This document shows positions 32,062 through 40,656 of a stretch of 64,000 bases of DNA, piece after piece. Made by a program: the position numbers and the translations under genes. Below the pieces are notes generated by a model, which had not been told where the DNA came from, did no database searches, and worked only from the letters and a program-made list of their open reading frames with translations. The stretch's first letter is position 1. Every line of letters begins with the position of its first letter. Origin of the DNA: Pseudomonas sp. efr-133-TYG-5 (lineage in GTDB: Bacteria; Pseudomonadota; Gammaproteobacteria; Pseudomonadales; Pseudomonadaceae); the NCBI RefSeq assembly GCF_030209175.1, contig NZ_JARVSM010000004.1:496001-560000 (forward strand). Direction: 5' to 3'.

Positions 32062-33588
32062 ATGTTTGGTTCCAACGACGACAAGAAGACCCCAGCTGCG
32101 GCTGGCGAGAAGAAAAGCCTGTTCGGATGGCTGCGTAAGAAACCGCAGGAACCCGTCGTCGAACAGCCGACCGCCCTTGCCGAGCCTGCCCCGGCACCGG
32201 CTGCCGTAATAGAAGAAGAGCCGGCACCGATTGTCCTGCCGCTGGCCGAACCGGTCCTGCAGCCGGCGGCCGAGGCCGAGCCTCAGGGCGCCCCGGCCGC
32301 CGAGCTGCCGCTGACCCCGGCCGCCGAACCGTGGCTGACCTTGCCGGTGGCGGAAGAGCCGGTGGCGCTGGTCGAAGAGGCTGCGCCGCACGTTACGCCG
32401 CCGATTCCTGCGCCGGTTGCGTTCGCTCCCGAGCCTGTTCAGGCGCCGGTGGTGGAAGCTGCTCCGGTCATTCCAGAACCTGTGGTTGTTGCCCCGGTTG
32501 CCCCGATTGTTGAAGTGCCCGAGCCTGCACCTGCACCTGCACCTGCACCTGCACCTGCACCTGCACCTGCACCTGCACCGGTCGCCGTAGCGCCAGTCGC
32601 TCCTGTGGAAATCCAGGTTGAAACCCCGGTCGAGGCCCCGCGCACCGAAGAAACCAAGGCCGGCTTCTTCGCCCGTCTCAAGCAAGGCCTGTCCAAGACC
32701 AGTGCCAGCATCGGCGAGGGCATGGCCAGTCTGTTCCTCGGCAAGAAAGCCATCGATGACGATCTGCTCGACGATCTCGAAACCCGCTTGCTGACTGCCG
32801 ACGTCGGCGTCGAGGCGACTTCGGTAATCATCCAGCGCCTGACCCAGAAGGTCGCGCGTAAAGAGCTGGCCGATTCCGACGCCCTGTACAAATCCCTGCA
32901 GGCCGAGCTGGCGGCGATGCTCAAGCCGGTCGAGCAGCCGCTGAAGATCGCTGCGCAGAACAAGCCGTTCGTGATTCTGGTGGTGGGCGTCAACGGCGCC
33001 GGCAAGACCACCACCATCGGCAAACTGGCGAAGAAGCTGCAGCTCGAAGGCAAGAAAGTCATGCTGGCTGCCGGTGATACGTTCCGCGCCGCCGCCGTCG
33101 AGCAATTGCAGGTCTGGGGCGAGCGCAACAAGATCCCGGTGATCGCCCAGCACACCGGGGCCGACTCCGCTTCGGTGATCTTCGACGCCGTGCAGGCCGC
33201 CAAGGCCCGTGGCATCGACGTGCTGATCGCCGACACGGCCGGACGTCTGCACACCAAAGACAACCTGATGGAAGAGCTGAAAAAAGTCCGCCGGGTGATC
33301 GGCAAGCTCGACGCCGACGCGCCGCACGAAGTGCTGCTGGTGCTCGACGCCGGCACCGGCCAGAACGCCATCAACCAGGCCAAGCAATTCAACCAGACCG
33401 TCGAACTGACCGGCCTGGCGCTGACCAAGCTCGACGGCACCGCCAAGGGCGGGGTGATTTTCGCCCTGGCCAAGCAGTTCGGCCTGCCGATCCGCTATAT
33501 CGGCGTCGGTGAAGGCATCGACGATCTGCGTACCTTTGAAGCCGAACCCTTTGTCCAGGCACTGTTTGCCGAGCGGGAGCGTTCATGA
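32062..33588 (+). CDS. ftsY: Signal recognition particle receptor FtsY
   Basis: A 508-residue membrane-associated GTPase that docks SRP-ribosome complexes at the translocon. The first 200 residues are an acidic, Pro/Ala-rich A domain with 9 Pro-Ala units from a hexanucleotide repeat. The N domain follows, then the G domain with GVNGAGKTTTIGKL (near residue 311), AAGDTFRAAAVEQL, DTAGRLHTKDNL and TKLDGTAKGG. The C-terminus has GVGEGIDDLRTF. It is the first gene of ftsYEX and overlaps ftsE as ATGA. Confidence 0.96.
   Translation: MFGSNDDKKTPAAAGEKKSLFGWLRKKPQEPVVEQPTALAEPAPAPAAVIEEEPAPIVLPLAEPVLQPAAEAEPQGAPAAELPLTPAAEPWLTLPVAEEPVALVEEAAPHVTPPIPAPVAFAPEPVQAPVVEAAPVIPEPVVVAPVAPIVEVPEPAPAPAPAPAPAPAPAPAPVAVAPVAPVEIQVETPVEAPRTEETKAGFFARLKQGLSKTSASIGEGMASLFLGKKAIDDDLLDDLETRLLTADVGVEATSVIIQRLTQKVARKELADSDALYKSLQAELAAMLKPVEQPLKIAAQNKPFVILVVGVNGAGKTTTIGKLAKKLQLEGKKVMLAAGDTFRAAAVEQLQVWGERNKIPVIAQHTGADSASVIFDAVQAAKARGIDVLIADTAGRLHTKDNLMEELKKVRRVIGKLDADAPHEVLLVLDAGTGQNAINQAKQFNQTVELTGLALTKLDGTAKGGVIFALAKQFGLPIRYIGVGEGIDDLRTFEAEPFVQALFAERERS
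32524..32577 (+). repeat. CCTGCA hexanucleotide tandem repeat in ftsY
   Basis: Nine perfect copies of CCTGCA in a row, in frame as Pro-Ala, in the linker of the FtsY A domain. Copy-number change would lengthen or shorten the linker without shifting the frame. Confidence 0.95.
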
Positions 33589-34256
33589 TTCGTTTCGAAC
33601 AGGTCGGTAAACGCTACCCGAACGGTCACGTCGGCTTGCATGAGCTGAGCTTTCGAGTCCGTCGTGGCGAGTTTCTGTTTGTCACCGGCCACTCCGGTGC
33701 CGGTAAATCCACCCTGTTGCGCCTGCTGCTGGCGATGGAACGTCCGACCAGCGGCAAATTGCTCCTGGCCGGACAGGACCTGAGCACCATCAGCAATGCG
33801 CAGATTCCGTTCCTACGCCGGCAGATCGGCGTGGTGTTCCAGAACCACCAGCTGCTGTTCGACCGCACGGTGTTCAACAACGTCGCGCTGCCATTGCAGA
33901 TTCTCGGGCTGTCCAAGGCCGAGATCGCCAAGCGCGTCGATTCCGCGCTGGAGCGCGTGGCGCTTTCGGATAAAACCGATCTGTATCCGGGCGACCTGTC
34001 CACCGGTCAGCAGCAACGCGTCGGCATCGCCCGCGCCATCGTCCACCGTCCGGCCCTGCTGCTGGCGGACGAACCGACCGGTAACCTCGACCCGCGCCTG
34101 GCGGCCGAGATCATGGGCGTGTTCGAAGACATCAACCGCCTGGGCACCAGCGTGCTGATCGCCAGTCACGACCTGGCCCTGATTGCGCGCATGCGCCATC
34201 GCATGCTGACCCTGCAGCGCGGCCGCTTGATCGGCGACGGGGAGGCCGGCGTATGA
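33585..34256 (+). CDS. ftsE: Cell division ATP-binding protein FtsE
   Basis: A 223-residue ABC ATPase. Walker A is GHSGAGKST, the Q loop is VVFQNHQLL, the signature is LSTGQQQRVGIARA and Walker B is LLLADEPTGNLD. With FtsX it controls peptidoglycan hydrolases at the septum. Both ends overlap neighbours by 4 bases (ATGA), showing tight coupling in ftsYEX. Confidence 0.96.
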   Translation: MIRFEQVGKRYPNGHVGLHELSFRVRRGEFLFVTGHSGAGKSTLLRLLLAMERPTSGKLLLAGQDLSTISNAQIPFLRRQIGVVFQNHQLLFDRTVFNNVALPLQILGLSKAEIAKRVDSALERVALSDKTDLYPGDLSTGQQQRVGIARAIVHRPALLLADEPTGNLDPRLAAEIMGVFEDINRLGTSVLIASHDLALIARMRHRMLTLQRGRLIGDGEAGV

Positions 34257-35278
34257 GTGCGACACGCAGTCCGAAGGTTTCCGAGCGCGTGGCCCCGAAG
34301 GCCGCCGATCCACAACCGGCAAAGAAGAAAAAACACGACGATGACGACGGTCCGGATTTCGCCACGCTGTTCCGTGCCTGGCTGGAAAGCCATCGCGCCA
34401 GCCTGCTCGACAGCCTGCGCCGCCTGGGCAAGCAACCGATCGGCAGCTTCTTCACCTGCATGGTGATGGCGGTCGCCCTGAGCCTGCCGATGGGGCTGTC
34501 GCTGTTGCTCAGCAACGTCGAGCGCCTGGGTGGTTCCTGGCAGCGTGCGGCGCAGATTTCGCTGTACCTGCAGCTCGACGCCAGCCCGCAGCAGGGCGAG
34601 GCGTTGCGCGAGCAGATCAAGGGCATGCCGGGCGTCGCCGATGCCGAATACGTCGGCCGCGATCAGGCGCTGGAAGAGTTCCAGCAGCAGTCCGGCCTGG
34701 GCGAAGCGCTGCGCGAACTGCCGGAAAACCCGTTGCCGGGCGTGGTGCTGGTAACGCCGAACGAGGTCGACAAGTCGACTCTGGAAGCATTAAGACAAAA
34801 ACTTTCCGAGCTGCCCAAGGTACAGCAGGCGCAACTTGATCTAGTCTGGGTCGAGCGTCTGGCCGCGATCCTCAAGCTCGGCGACCGGTTTGTCTTCGGT
34901 CTGACGGTGCTGCTGGTTTCTGCATTACTTTTGGTGATAGGCAATACCATTCGTCTTCATATTGAAAACCGCCGCACCGAGATAGAAGTGATTAAACTCG
35001 TCGGCGGCACTGACAGCTATGTGCGACGTCCCTTCCTCTATATGGGGGCGTTGTATGGCTTCGGTGCGGGGATCCTGTCCTGGGGTGTGCTGGCGTTTGG
35101 CCTGAACTGGCTGAACGACGCGGTGGTGGGTCTGGCCGGCTTGTACGGCAGTGATTTTGCGCTGGCCGGGGTGCCAGTTGCCGACGGTCTGTCGCTCTTG
35201 CTTGGCGCGGTGCTGTTGGGTTATATCGGTGCATGGATTGCAGTCGCACGCCACCTCAGGGAGCTGGCGCCGAAGTAG
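34253..35278 (+). CDS. ftsX: Cell division membrane protein FtsX
   Basis: A 341-residue permease-like partner of FtsE. A charged cytoplasmic N-terminus of about 60 residues precedes the first helix (FFTCMVMAVALSLPMGLSLLL); a periplasmic domain follows, then three more helices near the C-terminus (VFGLTVLLVSALLLVIG, GALYGFGAGILSWGVLAFGL, LSLLLGAVLLGYIGAWIAV). It ends the ftsYEX operon; rpoH starts 115 bases downstream. Confidence 0.95.
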   Translation: MSATRSPKVSERVAPKAADPQPAKKKKHDDDDGPDFATLFRAWLESHRASLLDSLRRLGKQPIGSFFTCMVMAVALSLPMGLSLLLSNVERLGGSWQRAAQISLYLQLDASPQQGEALREQIKGMPGVADAEYVGRDQALEEFQQQSGLGEALRELPENPLPGVVLVTPNEVDKSTLEALRQKLSELPKVQQAQLDLVWVERLAAILKLGDRFVFGLTVLLVSALLLVIGNTIRLHIENRRTEIEVIKLVGGTDSYVRRPFLYMGALYGFGAGILSWGVLAFGLNWLNDAVVGLAGLYGSDFALAGVPVADGLSLLLGAVLLGYIGAWIAVARHLRELAPK

Positions 35279-35315
35279 AATCTTTTTTGCGCGTGATTGG
35301 CCTTGCGGTTTTTTA

Positions 35316-35337
35316 GGGAACTTGTACCTGAGTTCCC
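35316..35337 (+). promoter_or_regulatory. Hairpin in the ftsX-rpoH gap
   Basis: GGGAACT at 35316-35322 pairs with AGTTCCC at 35331-35337 around 8 bases, without a following T tract. It lies 57 bases before the rpoH start. It may be part of the rpoH leader or a site at its promoter. Confidence 0.4.
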
Positions 35338-35393
35338 GGTCAATTTTTCGCAGTGCCGAAAGGCGCGAGTATGTAAGTGGGAGGTTTTTTCGC

Positions 35394-36248
35394 ATGACCA
35401 ATTCTTTGCAACCTGCGTACGCGTTGGTTCCGGGTGCGAACCTGGAAGCCTATGTGCACACCGTCAACAGCATTCCATTGCTGACGCCGGAGCAGGAGCG
35501 TGAACTGGCCGAGAGTCTCTACTATGAGCAGGATTTGGGGGCGGCTCGGCAGATGGTGCTCGCCCACCTGCGTTTTGTCGTACACATTGCCCGCAGCTAT
35601 TCCGGCTACGGCCTGGCTCAGGCTGACCTGATCCAGGAAGGCAACGTCGGCCTGATGAAGGCCGTCAAGCGCTTCAACCCGGAAATGGGCGTGCGTCTGG
35701 TGTCCTTCGCGGTGCACTGGATCAAGGCCGAGATTCACGAGTTCATCCTGCGTAACTGGCGGATCGTCAAAGTCGCGACCACCAAGGCCCAGCGCAAGCT
35801 GTTCTTCAACCTGCGCAGCCAGAAGAAACGTCTGGCCTGGCTGAACAACGAGGAAGTCCACCGTGTGGCTGAAAGCCTCGGTGTCGAGCCGCGCGAAGTG
35901 CGTGAAATGGAAAGCCGCCTGACCGGCCACGACATGGCCTTCGACCCGGCCGCGGAAGCGGACGACGACAGCGCTTTCCAATCGCCGGCCAACTATCTGG
36001 AAGACCACCGCTACGACCCGGCGCGTCAACTGGAAGATGCCGACTGGAGCGACAACTCCAACCACAACCTGCATGAAGCGCTGGAAGTGCTGGACGAACG
36101 TAGCCGCGACATCCTCTACCAGCGCTGGCTGGCGGAAGAGAAAGCCACGCTGCACGACCTGGCGCAGAAGTACAACGTTTCCGCCGAGCGTATTCGTCAG
36201 CTCGAGAAGAGCGCGATGAACAAGCTCAAGTTGTCGATTGCTGCGTAA
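35394..36248 (+). CDS. rpoH: RNA polymerase sigma-32 (heat shock) factor
   Basis: A 284-residue sigma factor, the standard length. The RpoH box QRKLFFNLR is present, region 2 reads DLIQEGNVGLMKAVKRFNPE, and the region 4 helix-turn-helix is YNVSAERIRQLEKSAMNKL. It directs transcription of chaperone and protease genes. ATG 35394 follows GGGAGG by 9 bases; the longer frame from 35151 overlaps ftsX. A strong terminator follows. Confidence 0.97.
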   Translation: MTNSLQPAYALVPGANLEAYVHTVNSIPLLTPEQERELAESLYYEQDLGAARQMVLAHLRFVVHIARSYSGYGLAQADLIQEGNVGLMKAVKRFNPEMGVRLVSFAVHWIKAEIHEFILRNWRIVKVATTKAQRKLFFNLRSQKKRLAWLNNEEVHRVAESLGVEPREVREMESRLTGHDMAFDPAAEADDDSAFQSPANYLEDHRYDPARQLEDADWSDNSNHNLHEALEVLDERSRDILYQRWLAEEKATLHDLAQKYNVSAERIRQLEKSAMNKLKLSIAA

Positions 36249-36264
36249 CCGGCAGTTTGGCAAT

Positions 36265-36303
36265 AAAAAACGCCCCGATCAGCGATGATCGGGGCGTTTT
36301 TGT
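36265..36303 (+). terminator. rpoH terminator
   Basis: Stem CGCCCCGATCA (36271-36281) with its complement at 36286-36296, a 4-base loop GCGA, and a run of T after it; the left side is AAAAAA. Confidence 0.95.
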
Positions 36304-36325
36304 TTCAGCCTCATCAGAGAGCCCA

Positions 36326-36415
36326 TGTGGGAGCGAGCCTGCTCGCGAAAGCGCTCTATCAGAACCTGCAATTGACACTGATGTACCGCTTTCGCGAGCA
36401 GGCTCGCTCCCACAG
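36326..36415. repeat. REPIN
   Basis: A forward REP at 36326-36349 and a reverse copy near 36390-36415, both close to the consensus, between the rpoH terminator and mtgA. Confidence 0.9.
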
Positions 36416-36447
36416 GGATCTTCAGGGTATGGAAGCTTTTTGTGCGC

Positions 36448-37170
36448 TTATCGAGCCCACGGTGCCCGGCGCGAATCGTTGAGGCCCAGCAGATAGCTGG
36501 TCCCGCCCAACTGACTCATCTGCTGCCGAATCCACCCCGCCCGGCGCGCCACATACGCCGTCGGATGGCTGGCACTCCACACGCGCGGGTTGGGCAGTAC
36601 CGCCGCCAGATAACTGGCCTGCTGGCGGGACAAGGATTTAGCGCTCACGCCAAAGTGATGGCGGGCCGCCGCTTCGGCACCAAACACCCCGTCATCCCAT
36701 TCGACGCTGTTCAGATACACCTCAAGAATCCGCTGCTTGGGCCAGAACACCTCGATCAGCGCGGTAAACCACGCTTCCAGGCCTTTGCGCAGGTAGCTGC
36801 GACCCGACCACAGAAACAGATTCTTCGAGACTTGCTGGCTCAGGGTGCTGGCGCCGCGAATCGAGCCGCCGAGTTCGTTGTGGGCCAGTGCAGCCTGGAT
36901 CGCGTCGAAGTCAAAACCCCAGTGCTCGGGAAACTTCTGGTCTTCGCCGGCCATGACCGCGACCTTGAGGTCGTCGGAGATCTCGTCCCACGGCTTCCAC
37001 GTGCGCTGCAGGTCGATGGGTTCGCCGTCGACCCAGGATTCGACCTTGCGCTCGATCATCAGCGCCGTGCCCGGTGGCGGCACGAAGCGAAATACCAGGA
37101 CCAACACAATGCTGGCGCCTGCGAACCAGAGCAGGGCCTTCGTGAGACGACGGAGAATTGAACGCAGCAT
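36448..37170 (-). CDS. mtgA: Monofunctional peptidoglycan glycosyltransferase
   Basis: A 240-residue GT51 enzyme polymerising lipid II. One N-terminal membrane helix (ALLWFAGASIVLVLVFRFV) anchors the periplasmic domain. Motifs are AGEDQKFPEHWGFD with the catalytic Glu, RGASTLSQQVSKNLFL, and the second Glu in ILEVYLNSVEWDDGVFGAEAAA. There is no transpeptidase domain, which distinguishes it from bifunctional PBPs. Confidence 0.95.
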   Translation of the reverse strand: MLRSILRRLTKALLWFAGASIVLVLVFRFVPPPGTALMIERKVESWVDGEPIDLQRTWKPWDEISDDLKVAVMAGEDQKFPEHWGFDFDAIQAALAHNELGGSIRGASTLSQQVSKNLFLWSGRSYLRKGLEAWFTALIEVFWPKQRILEVYLNSVEWDDGVFGAEAAARHHFGVSAKSLSRQQASYLAAVLPNPRVWSASHPTAYVARRAGWIRQQMSQLGGTSYLLGLNDSRRAPWAR

Positions 37171-37244
37171 AGAGATGGCTTGGCCGAACCGGTTGAGCGG
37201 GCCATTATACAGACCCTGCCGATCGAGTCTGACTGGAGTTCCAC

Positions 37245-37625
37245 ATGCTGCGTGGCTTTCTGCTGCTGGCCGCTTTCTTTGGTTTCACCGGCGTCGCCCT
37301 GGGGGCGTTTGCCGCCCACGGCCTGAAAAACCGCCTGAGCCCCGAGTACCTGGCGATCTTCCACACCGGCGTCACTTATCAACTGGTGCACGCCCTGGCG
37401 CTGTTCGGCGTGGCGCTGCTGGCCACGCAGATCCAGGGGCGGCTGGTGGCCTGGGCCGGTTTCTCGTTCGCCCTCGGTATCCTGCTGTTCTCCGGCAGCC
37501 TGTATGTGCTGACGACCACGGGCCTCAGCAAGCTCGGCATCATTACTCCGTTCGGTGGCCTGGCGTTTCTCGTCGGCTGGCTGTGCCTGGGGCTCGCTGC
37601 CTGGCGCCTGCAGGCGACCGCTTGA
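37245..37625 (+). CDS. DUF423 membrane protein
   Basis: A 126-residue protein with four predicted membrane helices. The family pattern is FGAFAAHGL-like (ALGAFAAHGLKNRLSPEYL), followed by FHTGVTYQLVHALALF. RBS TGGAG precedes ATG. Function is unknown. It lies between mtgA (divergent) and thiS. Confidence 0.88.
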   Translation: MLRGFLLLAAFFGFTGVALGAFAAHGLKNRLSPEYLAIFHTGVTYQLVHALALFGVALLATQIQGRLVAWAGFSFALGILLFSGSLYVLTTTGLSKLGIITPFGGLAFLVGWLCLGLAAWRLQATA

Positions 37626-37696
37626 CGCTTGGTGCTGACCTTTAGGTCATGATCGGGCTAGAATGCCACCCCCTAAAAATGATGGCGGCCTGGCGC

Positions 37697-37897
37697 ATGC
37701 GCATTCAGTTGAACGGCGAACCCCTTGAACTGCCCGACGGTGAAACCGTTGCGGCTTTGCTGACCCGCATGGACCTGACCGGACGCCGGGTAGCCGTCGA
37801 GCTCAATCTGGATATCGTTCCGCGCAGCCAGCATGCCGAGACCACGCTCAACGACGGCGACCATGTCGAAGTCGTGCATGCCATCGGCGGCGGCTAG
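37697..37897 (+). CDS. thiS: Sulfur carrier protein ThiS
   Basis: A 66-residue ubiquitin-like sulfur carrier for the thiazole ring of thiamine. It ends in the required Gly-Gly tail (HAIGGG). MRIQLNGEPLELPDG is the typical N-terminus, so ATG 37697 is chosen over upstream starts. thiG follows after 60 bases. No TPP riboswitch is visible upstream. Confidence 0.93.
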   Translation: MRIQLNGEPLELPDGETVAALLTRMDLTGRRVAVELNLDIVPRSQHAETTLNDGDHVEVVHAIGGG

Positions 37898-37957
37898 CCG
37901 CCCGGCCCGCACGGGCACAGAATTCTGCAAGACCCTCACTCCTACAGAGGATTTCCC

Positions 37958-38752
37958 ATGAGCATCGTTCGTAGCGACAAGCCTTTCGTCCTGGCCGGTC
38001 GTACTTACCAGTCGCGTTTGCTGGTCGGTACCGGCAAGTACCGTGACATGGAAGAAACCCGCCAGGCCATCGAAGCCTCGGGTGCCGAGATCGTCACCTT
38101 CGCCGTGCGCCGCACCAACCTGGGCCAGATCGAAGGCGAGCCGAACCTGCTCGAAGTGCTGTCGCCGGATCGCTACACCTTCCTGCCGAACACCGCCGGT
38201 TGCTACGACGCCATCGAAGCCGTGCGCACCTGCCGCCTGGCCCGTGAGCTGCTCGACGGCCACAATCTGGTGAAGCTGGAAGTGCTGGCCGACCAGAAGA
38301 CCCTGTTCCCCAACGTGATCGAAACCCTCAAGGCCGCGGAAACGCTGGTCAAGGAAGGCTTTGACGTGATGGTCTACACCAGTGATGACCCGATCATCGC
38401 TCGCCAACTGGCGGAAATCGGCTGCATCGCGGTCATGCCGCTGGCCGGTCTGATCGGGTCGGGCCTGGGCATCTGCAATCCGTACAACCTGCAGATCATC
38501 CTCGAAGAAGCCACAATCCCGGTGCTGGTGGATGCCGGTGTCGGTACCGCGTCCGACGCCACCATCGCCATGGAACTGGGCTGTGACGCGGTGCTGATGA
38601 ACTCGGCCATCGCCCACGCCCAACAACCGGTGATGATGGCCCAAGCCATGCAACACGCGATCGTCGCGGGCCGCCTGGCCTACCTCGCCGGCCGCATGCC
38701 GAAAAAACTCTATGCCAGCGCCTCTTCGCCGCTGGATGGTCTGATCAAGTAA
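37958..38752 (+). CDS. thiG: Thiazole synthase ThiG
   Basis: A 264-residue TIM-barrel enzyme making the thiazole phosphate from deoxyxylulose phosphate, ThiS-thiocarboxylate and dehydroglycine. LLVGTGKY, NLVKLEVL (Schiff-base Lys), VMPLAGLIGSG and VLVDAGVGTASDA are family segments. RBS AGAGG precedes the ATG. It follows thiS; trmB begins 9 bases after the stop. Confidence 0.96.
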   Translation: MSIVRSDKPFVLAGRTYQSRLLVGTGKYRDMEETRQAIEASGAEIVTFAVRRTNLGQIEGEPNLLEVLSPDRYTFLPNTAGCYDAIEAVRTCRLARELLDGHNLVKLEVLADQKTLFPNVIETLKAAETLVKEGFDVMVYTSDDPIIARQLAEIGCIAVMPLAGLIGSGLGICNPYNLQIILEEATIPVLVDAGVGTASDATIAMELGCDAVLMNSAIAHAQQPVMMAQAMQHAIVAGRLAYLAGRMPKKLYASASSPLDGLIK

Positions 38753-38761
38753 GAGCCATTG

Positions 38762-39487
38762 ATGACTGAATCGAACGACACGCCTATCCAGACGGAAGAA
38801 GGCGACGAGCGCCAACACCGCCGCATCAAGAGTTTCGTGATGCGCGCCGGGCGCATGACCGAAGGCCAGCAACGCGGTCTGGATCAGGGCGCGCCGCTGT
38901 ACGTGCTGCCGCTGGCCGACGCGCCAGTGGATTACGATCAAGTGTTCGGCCGTTCGGCCCCGCGCTCGCTGGAGATTGGTTTCGGCATGGGCCACTCGCT
39001 GCTGGAAATGGCGGCAGCTGCACCGGAGCAGGACTTCATCGGTGTCGAAGTGCACCGTCCGGGTGTCGGCGCGCTGCTCAATGGTGTGCTTACCCAGGGC
39101 CTGACCAACCTGCGGGTCTACGATTGCGACGCGATCGAAGTGCTCAACCGCTGCATCGCCGACAACAGCCTCGATCGCCTGATGCTGTTCTTCCCGGATC
39201 CATGGCACAAGAGCCGTCACCACAAGCGCCGTATCGTTCAGGCCTCGTTCGCTGAACTGGTGCGCAGCAAGTTGAAGGTCGGCGGCATCCTGCACATGGC
39301 CACCGACTGGGAGCCGTACGCCGAATACATGCTGGAAGTGATGAACGTCGCCCCGGGCTATCGCAACCTCGCCGCAGACGGCAAGTGCGTACCACGCCCG
39401 GCCGAACGGCCGGTGACCAAGTTCGAACGCCGCGGCGAACGCCTTGGGCATGGCGTGTGGGACCTGAAGTTCGAGAAAATCGCGTAA
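38762..39487 (+). CDS. trmB: tRNA (guanine-46-N7)-methyltransferase
   Basis: A 241-residue SAM enzyme modifying G46 in the variable loop of tRNA. LEIGFGMGHSLLEMA is the SAM motif and LMLFFPDPWHKSRHHKRRI the catalytic signature. ATG 38762 is preferred to the TTG one codon earlier. It may be co-transcribed with thiSG. Confidence 0.95.
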   Translation: MTESNDTPIQTEEGDERQHRRIKSFVMRAGRMTEGQQRGLDQGAPLYVLPLADAPVDYDQVFGRSAPRSLEIGFGMGHSLLEMAAAAPEQDFIGVEVHRPGVGALLNGVLTQGLTNLRVYDCDAIEVLNRCIADNSLDRLMLFFPDPWHKSRHHKRRIVQASFAELVRSKLKVGGILHMATDWEPYAEYMLEVMNVAPGYRNLAADGKCVPRPAERPVTKFERRGERLGHGVWDLKFEKIA

Positions 39488-39505
39488 GCATCACGCAACA
39501 CCCAA

Positions 39506-39595
39506 TGTGGGAGCGGGCTTGCTCGCGAAAGCGCTGAATCATTCAACGTGGGTGTTGACTGATACGGCGCCTTCGCGAGCAAGCCCGCTCCCACA
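39506..39595. repeat. REPIN copy A, left of kptA
   Basis: A 90-base inverted REP pair in the variant GTGGGAGCGGGCTTGCTCGC. Its whole length, including the internal spacer (GCTGAATCATTCAACGTGG...), is nearly identical to the REPIN at 40191-40280 and has the same orientation. Confidence 0.92.
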
Positions 39596-39616
39596 GTTGT
39601 TTTGTGTGCGCAGAAA

Positions 39617-40165
39617 TTACTCGGTGGAAAGAAAGCGAGCGGGCACCTGTTCTGTCAGCCAGACGCCGTTTTCGGCCTGATAGAACTTGAAACCCTGTTC
39701 TTTCATCTGTCGTGCGGCGACTTGCAGTATCACCACGGTGCCGTAGCGCTGCCCGACCGCCGAAGCGGTGTCGATGTCTTGGGAAAGGTGCACATGATGG
39801 CGTGATCCCGGGATCAGGCCTTGTTCTTTGATTGACTCAAGAAAGCGCGTCGCCGTGCCGTGATACAGCACTTGCGGTGGCTGTTTCTGCTCGAACTGCA
39901 GATCTACGCTTTTGGTTGAATGGCCTTGAACCGCACGAATCAGTTGGCCGTCCTCGGAAATCGAGAAGCGCTTCTTGTCGCTACTTGTAACGACGGCTTC
40001 AATCAGTTCGTGATCCAGTTTACGACCGTCACGCGCAGCGCCGCTGATCAGCGCGTCGATATTCGCCCAGCCTTCGGAATCCAGCGTCAGGCCAATTGCC
40101 TGAGGTTCGTGTCGCAGTACGAAGCTGAGAAATTTGCTTGTCTCGTCCCACAGTTTTTTGCTCAT
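39617..40165 (-). CDS. kptA: RNA 2'-phosphotransferase KptA/Tpt1
   Basis: A 182-residue enzyme that moves a 2'-phosphate from RNA to NAD+. Conserved residues are in LSFVLRHEPQAIGL, the GWANIDAL winged-helix region, LYHGTATRFLESI, RHHVHLS and NGVWLTEQVPARFL. Bacteria lack the tRNA splicing that makes this substrate in eukaryotes, so its role is unclear. The start ATG 40165 follows AGGGAAG; the frame to 40330 translates the adjacent REPIN. It stands alone between two matching REPINs. Confidence 0.92.
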   Translation of the reverse strand: MSKKLWDETSKFLSFVLRHEPQAIGLTLDSEGWANIDALISGAARDGRKLDHELIEAVVTSSDKKRFSISEDGQLIRAVQGHSTKSVDLQFEQKQPPQVLYHGTATRFLESIKEQGLIPGSRHHVHLSQDIDTASAVGQRYGTVVILQVAARQMKEQGFKFYQAENGVWLTEQVPARFLSTE

Positions 40166-40190
40166 GAGCTTCCCTGTCATTGCGATCAAC

Positions 40191-40280
40191 TGTGGGAGCG
40201 GGCTTGCTCGCGAAAGCGCTGAATCATTCAACGTGGATGTTGATTGATACGACGCCTTCGCGAGCAAGCCTGCGCCCCCC
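40191..40280. repeat. REPIN copy B, right of kptA
   Basis: Matches copy A (39506-39595) over its length with about ten differences, most at its right end, where CCCGCTCCCACA has become CTGCGCCCCCC. Confidence 0.92.
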
Positions 40281-40304
40281 GTTGTTTTTGCTGCTGGCTG
40301 AAAC

Positions 40305-40628
40305 TCAGCGGCGATCCGCGACCACGCCAATTAACACCAATACCACCAACAACACCGGCGCCAGGCTGTAGTTGTTGAACTGGCTCAGGCCCTTGATGAC
40401 CCACGGCGTGGCGTAGATCAGCGCCGCGCCGCTGCCGATCAGGCACAACAGCGCCATCAGCGGTACGCGCAGAGCGCCGGCGATGCTGCCCAGGCGTTGT
40501 TCGACCCAACCCTTGAAATCGGCGCCGAACAGCACCAGCAGGCAGCCGACCAGGGCCAGGGCGATTTCCGAGAGGTTGCTGCGGCTCCAGCGAGACACGG
40601 TGGCGAGCAGGTCGAGTATCAAATCCAT
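40305..40628 (-). CDS. DUF3392 membrane protein
   Basis: A 107-residue protein with three hydrophobic helices (IALALVGCLLVLFGA, VPLMALLCLIGSGAALIY, LAPVLLVVLVLIGVVA). Function is unknown. It follows hemW on the same strand with a 28-base gap and is probably in that operon. Confidence 0.85.
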   Translation of the reverse strand: MDLILDLLATVSRWSRSNLSEIALALVGCLLVLFGADFKGWVEQRLGSIAGALRVPLMALLCLIGSGAALIYATPWVIKGLSQFNNYSLAPVLLVVLVLIGVVADRR

Positions 40629-40656
40629 GGGTTTTTCCTTGGGGCGGCCGTTGGGC

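Noticed and set aside
32439..33473. Antisense 344-codon frame in ftsY with a Gly-Ala repeat
   Set aside because: It is the reverse reading of the Pro-Ala hexanucleotide repeat and the FtsY domains.
37626..37696. TPP riboswitch before thiS
   Set aside because: The gap is only about 70 bases and the conserved CUGAGA and ACCUGA elements are not seen.
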